From Streptomyces sp. NRRL WC-3618 (GTDB lineage: Bacteria > Actinomycetota > Actinomycetes > Streptomycetales > Streptomycetaceae): a DNA stretch of 55,441 nucleotides. Position 1 is the stretch's first letter. Each line of letters starts with the position of its first letter. The notes beneath the pieces were generated by a model, which was not told where the DNA came from, ran no database searches, and worked only from the letters and a program-made list of their open reading frames with translations. A program made the position numbers and the translations under genes. The stretch covers positions 1 through 55,441 of the forward strand of contig NZ_LGDW01000437.1 in NCBI RefSeq assembly GCF_001280005.1, read 5' to 3'. Below are positions 51,742 to 55,441 of this stretch, in pieces.

Positions 51742-52647
51742 TCACCACGCCAGTTGGGCGATCTCCTCCGCGACCACCGCGCACGCGTCCGCCACCGGGT
51801 CGATCAGCGGGAAGTGACCGACGTCCGCCAGCAGCGTCAGCCCGACCACCTCACCGGCCTTCGCCGCCGCGTCCGCGTACGACTCGGCGACGATCTCCGG
51901 TACGTCGGTGTCGGCGCGCCCCTGTACGAGGGTGGTCGCGATCCCGGTCGGGAGCAGCAGCGCCGGGTCGGCGTAGGGCTGACGTTCCGCGAAGTGCCCT
52001 TCGCCGCCCAGGAGTTGACGGGCGGCGTCGGAGCAGACGGCCAGCTTCTCGGCGACCGCGAAGTCCGCGATCGGGGCGAGGGCGACCACTCCGCGCAGGG
52101 GGGCGGGGCGGGGCAGGAACCAGGGCGCGTCGGCGGGGAGCAGGTGCCGGGCGGCGACCCACAGGGCCAGGTGACCGCCCGCCGAGTGCCCGGTGACGAC
52201 GGTGCGGCGCGGGTCGGCCTGCGGAAGGCGGGCCGCCGCGAGGGCGGGCAGGGCGTCGAGCGCCGCCGCGAGGTCGTCGAAGGTGTCGGGCCAGCGCCCG
52301 GCGACAGCGGGGTCGTCGTCGCCCCGCCGGTACTCCACGTTGGCCACGGCGAACCCGCGCCGGGCCAGGAACGCGGCGAACGGTGTGATGTGCCGGCGGT
52401 CGTACGGCGCCCGCCAGGCACCCCCGTGGATCACGACGACCAGCGGCGCGCTGCTGTCGTCGGGCAGCGACCGGGGGCCCTGCGGGGCGTAGAAGTCGAT
52501 CACCTGGTCGGGGTGGTCGCCGTACGCGGCGGTGGCGTCCGGGTCGACGGGCGCGTGCGAGAAGGCCGACTTCTCCTCCGCCGCGCGCGCGGCCGCGGCA
52601 CTGGCCCCCGCGGCGCCGTGCTCACGTGCTACGGCATCGTCCGGCAT
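51742..52647 (-). CDS. Alpha/beta hydrolase, candidate kynurenine formamidase
   Basis: 301 residues from ATG 52647. The alpha/beta-hydrolase motifs are VVVIHGGAWRAPYDRRH (oxyanion HGGAW), nucleophile Ser in VTGHSAGGHLAL, Asp in VQGRADTDVP and His in DVGHFPLI. HGGxW is characteristic of eukaryotic-type kynurenine formamidases and related esterases. The gene is 153 bp downstream of kynU-kynA on the same strand and would supply the missing middle step (N-formylkynurenine to kynurenine). Function is inferred from motif plus context. The first 35 residues are Ala-rich and may be disordered. Confidence 0.8.
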   Translation of the reverse strand: MPDDAVAREHGAAGASAAAARAAEEKSAFSHAPVDPDATAAYGDHPDQVIDFYAPQGPRSLPDDSSAPLVVVIHGGAWRAPYDRRHITPFAAFLARRGFAVANVEYRRGDDDPAVAGRWPDTFDDLAAALDALPALAAARLPQADPRRTVVTGHSAGGHLALWVAARHLLPADAPWFLPRPAPLRGVVALAPIADFAVAEKLAVCSDAARQLLGGEGHFAERQPYADPALLLPTGIATTLVQGRADTDVPEIVAESYADAAAKAGEVVGLTLLADVGHFPLIDPVADACAVVAEEIAQLAW

Positions 52648-52800
52648 TGCTCCAACCTCTCAGCGACGTAAAGGAATTGGCGGACCTGGAGAGAATTCGG
52701 CCGTCGCCGGGACGCTATCAGGCCCCGTGACGTGCGCCGACACGCGGAAGGGCCGGCGTGACGTACACGCCGGCCCCCACCGAACCGCATCCACACCGGC

Positions 52801-54015
52801 TCAGCCGGCCACGACCTCACCCAGCACCCGAGCCGCCCGCTCCACGTCCGCGAAGCCGACGTACAGCGGAGTGAACCCGAACCGCAGCACGTCCGGCCGC
52901 CGGAAGTCGCCGACGACGCCCCGCTCGATGAGCCGCGCCATCACCGCGCCCGCGTCGGAGCACCGCAGCGCGATCTGGCTCCCGCGCTCGGCGTGCGCGT
53001 CCGGCGTCACCGACTCGACGCGGCCCTCCGGGACGTACTCGTCGACGCACTCCAGGAAGAAGTCGGTCAGGGCAAGGGACTTGGCCCGTACGGCGTCGAT
53101 GCCGACGCCCTCCCAGACGTCGAGGGCCGACTCCAGGGCGAGCATGGACAGGATGTCCGGCGTACCGACCCGCCCGCGCGTCGCACCCGGGGCGGGGGCG
53201 TACTCGGGCCGCATGCCGAAGGGGTCGGCGTGCGAGGTCCAGCCGGGGAGCGGGGAGTCGAACCGCTCCTGGTGCGCCTGGTTCACGTACAGGTAGGCGG
53301 GCGAACCGGGCCCCCCGTTCAGGTACTTGTAGGTGCACCCGACGGCGAGGTCCACCCCGTGCTCGTCCAGCCCGACCGGCAGGGCGCCCGCGCTGTGGCA
53401 CAGGTCCCAGACGGCCAGGGCGCCGGACGCGTGGATGGCGGCGGTGAGGGCGGGCAGGTCGTGCAGCCGGCCGGTGCGGTAGTCGACGTGGTTGAGCAGG
53501 ACAGCGGCGGTACGCTCACTCAACTCCCCGGCTATGGCGCCCGGTTCGAGCGGACGCAGGGTGCAGCCGGTCATCCGGGCGGCGGACTCGGCGATGTAGC
53601 CGTCGGTGGGAAAGGTGGTGGCGTCGACGAGAATCTCGTCCCGGCCGCTGCCCTCCCCACCCCCCGCCAGCCTTACAGCTCCCACAAGTGCCTTGAAAAC
53701 ATTGACACTTGTCGAGTCGCCGACGACGATCTGCCCGGCCGCCGCACCCACCAGCGGGGCGATACGGTCACCGATCCGCTCGGGCGCGGTCCACCACCCG
53801 CTCTCGTCCCAGGACCGGATGCGCAGCTCGCCCCACTCCCGGCGTACGACGTCGTCGAGCCGGCCGGGGACGGACGCGGGCAGCGCGCCGAGCGAGTTGC
53901 CGTCCAGGTAGGTGACGCCGTAGTCGAGCACGAACTTCTCGCGCACCTTGGCGAGTTCGTCGCGCGAGTCCAGCCTCGCGGCGACCTCCGGCTTCGAGGG
54001 CAGCAACTCAGACAT
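52801..54015 (-). CDS. kynU: Kynureninase
   Basis: 404 residues. PLP enzyme cleaving kynurenine to anthranilate and alanine. Core motifs are VTYLDGNSLGALP, WDESGWWTAPERIGD, STSVNVFKAL, WDLCHSAGALPVGLDEHGVDLAVGCTYKYLNGGPGSPAYLYV with the PLP lysine in YKY, and GTPDILSMLALESALD. It begins inside the kynA stop (ATGTCTGA, 8-nt overlap). In Streptomyces the pathway supplies anthranilate and kynurenine that can enter secondary metabolism or the NAD-independent catabolic route. Confidence 0.97.
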   Translation of the reverse strand: MSELLPSKPEVAARLDSRDELAKVREKFVLDYGVTYLDGNSLGALPASVPGRLDDVVRREWGELRIRSWDESGWWTAPERIGDRIAPLVGAAAGQIVVGDSTSVNVFKALVGAVRLAGGGEGSGRDEILVDATTFPTDGYIAESAARMTGCTLRPLEPGAIAGELSERTAAVLLNHVDYRTGRLHDLPALTAAIHASGALAVWDLCHSAGALPVGLDEHGVDLAVGCTYKYLNGGPGSPAYLYVNQAHQERFDSPLPGWTSHADPFGMRPEYAPAPGATRGRVGTPDILSMLALESALDVWEGVGIDAVRAKSLALTDFFLECVDEYVPEGRVESVTPDAHAERGSQIALRCSDAGAVMARLIERGVVGDFRRPDVLRFGFTPLYVGFADVERAARVLGEVVAG

Positions 54016-54853
54016 AGGACCTCGCCGTCCACAGCTCGGGGAACACGTTCTTCTGCGCCCGCTTCTCCAGCCAGGCCACCCCGGCGGAGCCGCCGGTACC
54101 CGCCTTGGCGCCCATCGCGCGCCGGGTGGCCACGAGATGGTCGTTGCGCCAACGCCACACCAGCTCGGCGACGTTCGTCAACGCCTCGCCGAGACGCGCG
54201 AGTTCGTCCTCGGGGTCACCGGAGTAGAGCGCGGTCCAGGCGGCCTCGACCTCGGCCGAGGGCTCGTACCGCTGGGACACGTCCCGGGACAGGACGGCGT
54301 CCGGAACGGCGTATCCGCGCCGGGCGAGCAGCCTCAACACCTCGTCGTACAGGCTCGGTTCGTGCAGCGCCTTCTCCAACTCGGCGTGCACGCGCGGGGC
54401 CGCGCGGTGCGGTACGAGCATCGACGCGGACTTCTCGCCGAGCAGGAACTCCATCCGCCGGTACATCGCGGACTGGAACCCGGAGCCCTCGCCGAGGGCG
54501 GCGCGGTACGAGTTGAACTGGGCGGGGGTGAGCTGGGCGAGGGGGCGCCACGAGGCGTTGAGCGCCTCCAGCTCACGCACGGAACGCTTGAGCGCGGCGA
54601 CGGCGGTGGGTACGTCCTCGCCGCGCAGCGCCTTCGAGGCGGTCTCCCACTCGTGCACGATGACGGTGAACCACAGCTCCATGACCTGGGTCGTCACCAG
54701 GAAGACCATCTCTCCGGGGTCGTCGGAGAGGGTGTGCTGGAGGTGGGTGAGGACGTCGGCCTGGACGTAGTCCTCGTACGGCGTGGTACCGGCGAAGTCG
54801 AGATGCGGGGTCTCGGGCTCCGAAGCCTCGGGGGGCTGAGCCTGGAGGGACAT
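54008..54853 (-). CDS. kynA: Tryptophan 2,3-dioxygenase
   Basis: 281 residues from ATG 54853 (MSLQAQPPE). Haem enzyme opening the indole ring of tryptophan to N-formylkynurenine. Landmarks are YEDYVQADVLTHLQHTLSD, VMELWFTVIVHEWETA, the distal region FNSYRAALGEGSGFQSAMYRRMEF, proximal haem His in WRWRNDHLVATRRAMG, and KAGTGGSAGVAWL. In-frame codons upstream to 54973 lack support. It leads the kyn operon; the promoter should be in 54854-54955. Confidence 0.97.
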   Translation of the reverse strand: MSLQAQPPEASEPETPHLDFAGTTPYEDYVQADVLTHLQHTLSDDPGEMVFLVTTQVMELWFTVIVHEWETASKALRGEDVPTAVAALKRSVRELEALNASWRPLAQLTPAQFNSYRAALGEGSGFQSAMYRRMEFLLGEKSASMLVPHRAAPRVHAELEKALHEPSLYDEVLRLLARRGYAVPDAVLSRDVSQRYEPSAEVEAAWTALYSGDPEDELARLGEALTNVAELVWRWRNDHLVATRRAMGAKAGTGGSAGVAWLEKRAQKNVFPELWTARSYV

Positions 54854-54957
54854 CGCTGTCTCCTGTTGTACTCCGGGTAGCGGTCCGCCCCTGCCGAATT
54901 CCGACACGGGGGCCCCGGTCCCCGGGGCATCTAACACAATCGTGCCCCGACCGCGCA

Positions 54958-54988
54958 AGGCCCGCCTGTTCACGTCAAAGGCGGGCCT
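54958..54988 (-). terminator. Terminator between DUF3151 gene and kynA
   Basis: AGGCCCGCCT (54958-54967) pairs perfectly with AGGCGGGCCT (54979-54988) around an 11-nt loop. On the minus strand it lies 40 bp after the DUF3151 stop and about 105 bp before the kynA start. Confidence 0.8.
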
Positions 54989-55027
54989 CGCAGTACAGAC
55001 AGGGGAATACGGGGAACTACGGGGGGA

Positions 55028-55441
55028 CTACTGGCCGAGCGTCTGGGCCGCGGTCGGGGAGGAGTCCTTCAGGAACTGGGTGCAGCGCTCGTACTCCTCC
55101 TGCTCACCGATCGAACCGGCGGCGCGGGCGAGTGCGTGCAGGGCCCGCAGGAAGCCACGGTTCGGCTCGTGCTCCCAGGGCACCGGCCCGTGGCCCTTCC
55201 AGCCGGCGCGGCGCAGGGAGTCGAGGCCGCGGTGGTAGCCGGTGCGGGCGTAGGCGTACGACTCGACGACGCTGCCGCGTTCGAACGCGTCGTCGGCGAG
55301 CTGGGCCCAGGCGAGGGAGGAGGTGGGGTGTTTCGCGGCGACGTCGGCGGGGGCGGCGGCGTTGGCGGGGGGGTCGCGGGGGCCGGGGGAGGCGGGGGGG
55401 GGGGGGGGGGGGGGGCCCCCGAGCGGGGTTTTGGGAAGGGT
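55028..55441 (-). CDS. DUF3151-family protein, 5' end cut by the window
   Basis: The frame ending at TAG 55030-55028 reads PADVAAKHPTSSLAWAQLAD, then YAYARTGYHRGLDSLRRAGWKGHGPVPWEHEPNRGFLRALHALARAAG and IGEQEEYERCTQFLKDSSP. This matches the conserved actinobacterial DUF3151 family (about 135-140 residues). The function is unknown; Tyr/Trp-rich helical repeats suggest a TPR-like fold. Beyond about 55390 the sequence degenerates into poly-G and the expected N-terminus is not recovered, so the true start is missing. Confidence 0.8.
   Translation of the reverse strand, partial: TLPKTPLGGPPPPPPPASPGPRDPPANAAAPADVAAKHPTSSLAWAQLADDAFERGSVVESYAYARTGYHRGLDSLRRAGWKGHGPVPWEHEPNRGFLRALHALARAAGSIGEQEEYERCTQFLKDSSPTAAQTLGQ
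55394..55415. other. 22-base G run near the window end
   Basis: An uninterrupted run of G from 55394 to 55415, followed by low-quality-looking bases to 55441. It falls where the conserved N-terminus of the DUF3151 protein should be encoded. Most likely a sequencing or assembly artefact at a contig edge. Confidence 0.7.

Overview
The window reads as a high-GC, gene-dense segment of a Streptomyces-type actinobacterial chromosome. Codon third positions are almost all G or C, GTG and TTG starts are common, and many adjacent genes overlap by 1-8 nt. The gene set is typical of the conserved core arm of that genus: ask-asd, recR-ybaB, purA, eutBC and kynA-kynU, with many two-component, ECF sigma, GntR and MarR regulators. 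I recall a similar order from Streptomyces coelicolor, but that is memory, not an alignment. I see no rRNA, tRNA, CRISPR array, prophage or intact insertion sequence.

Layout: 1-5.5 kb holds the tail of an upstream gene, an S9 peptidase, an NTF2-like protein, SURF1, and an ECF41-type sigma factor divergent from an NAD(P)-binding oxidoreductase. 5.5-10.6 kb is a minus-strand block of a Gln/Gly-repeat membrane protein coupled to a SigE-family sigma factor, then asd and ask. 10.8-16.4 kb has an OmpR/histidine kinase pair, two exported proteins and the recR/DUF5063/ybaB cluster. 16.8-21.1 kb has a SLATT-like membrane protein, a membrane-anchored phosphate-binding-like protein and a Ser/Thr kinase. 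21.2-26.9 kb is a plus-strand run: class III aminotransferase, GntR/FCD regulator, GT2 fused to a membrane domain, and a hypothetical protein. 26.9-31.4 kb is the accessory-looking, regulator-rich part: a toxin-antitoxin-like pair with a palindromic operator, a YtrA-type GntR with its membrane-protein partner and twin operators, and a DUF4097 protein divergent from a two-headed GbsR/MarR-like regulator.

31.5-40.8 kb holds a Tat-exported 5'-nucleotidase, a Uma2 protein, purA, a degenerate diacylglycerol-kinase-like protein and an ethanolamine module (eutBC plus permease, no microcompartment genes). 41-46 kb holds a ricin-lectin/GH11 xylanase, a serine-protease remnant, and a MarR regulator divergent from an ABC exporter. 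46.3-55.4 kb holds an I66-like inhibitor, a P450, a FemX-like protein, a NarL/HisKA_3 pair, and a kynurenine operon (kynA-kynU and, 153 bp downstream, an HGGAW hydrolase that could be the missing formamidase). The last ~50 bases contain a 22-G run and look like a poor contig end.

The most interesting features are local regulatory architectures tied to their neighbouring regulators. These are perfectly mirrored TGTCACA boxes at the ECF41 locus, a 17-bp palindrome 8 bp upstream of the antitoxin start, two CTTGTATC-N8-GATACAAG sites 40 bp apart, and repeated TTGCGTTSCAAT sites. Several proteins also carry odd low-complexity additions (Asd, EutC and the DQGQG protein).
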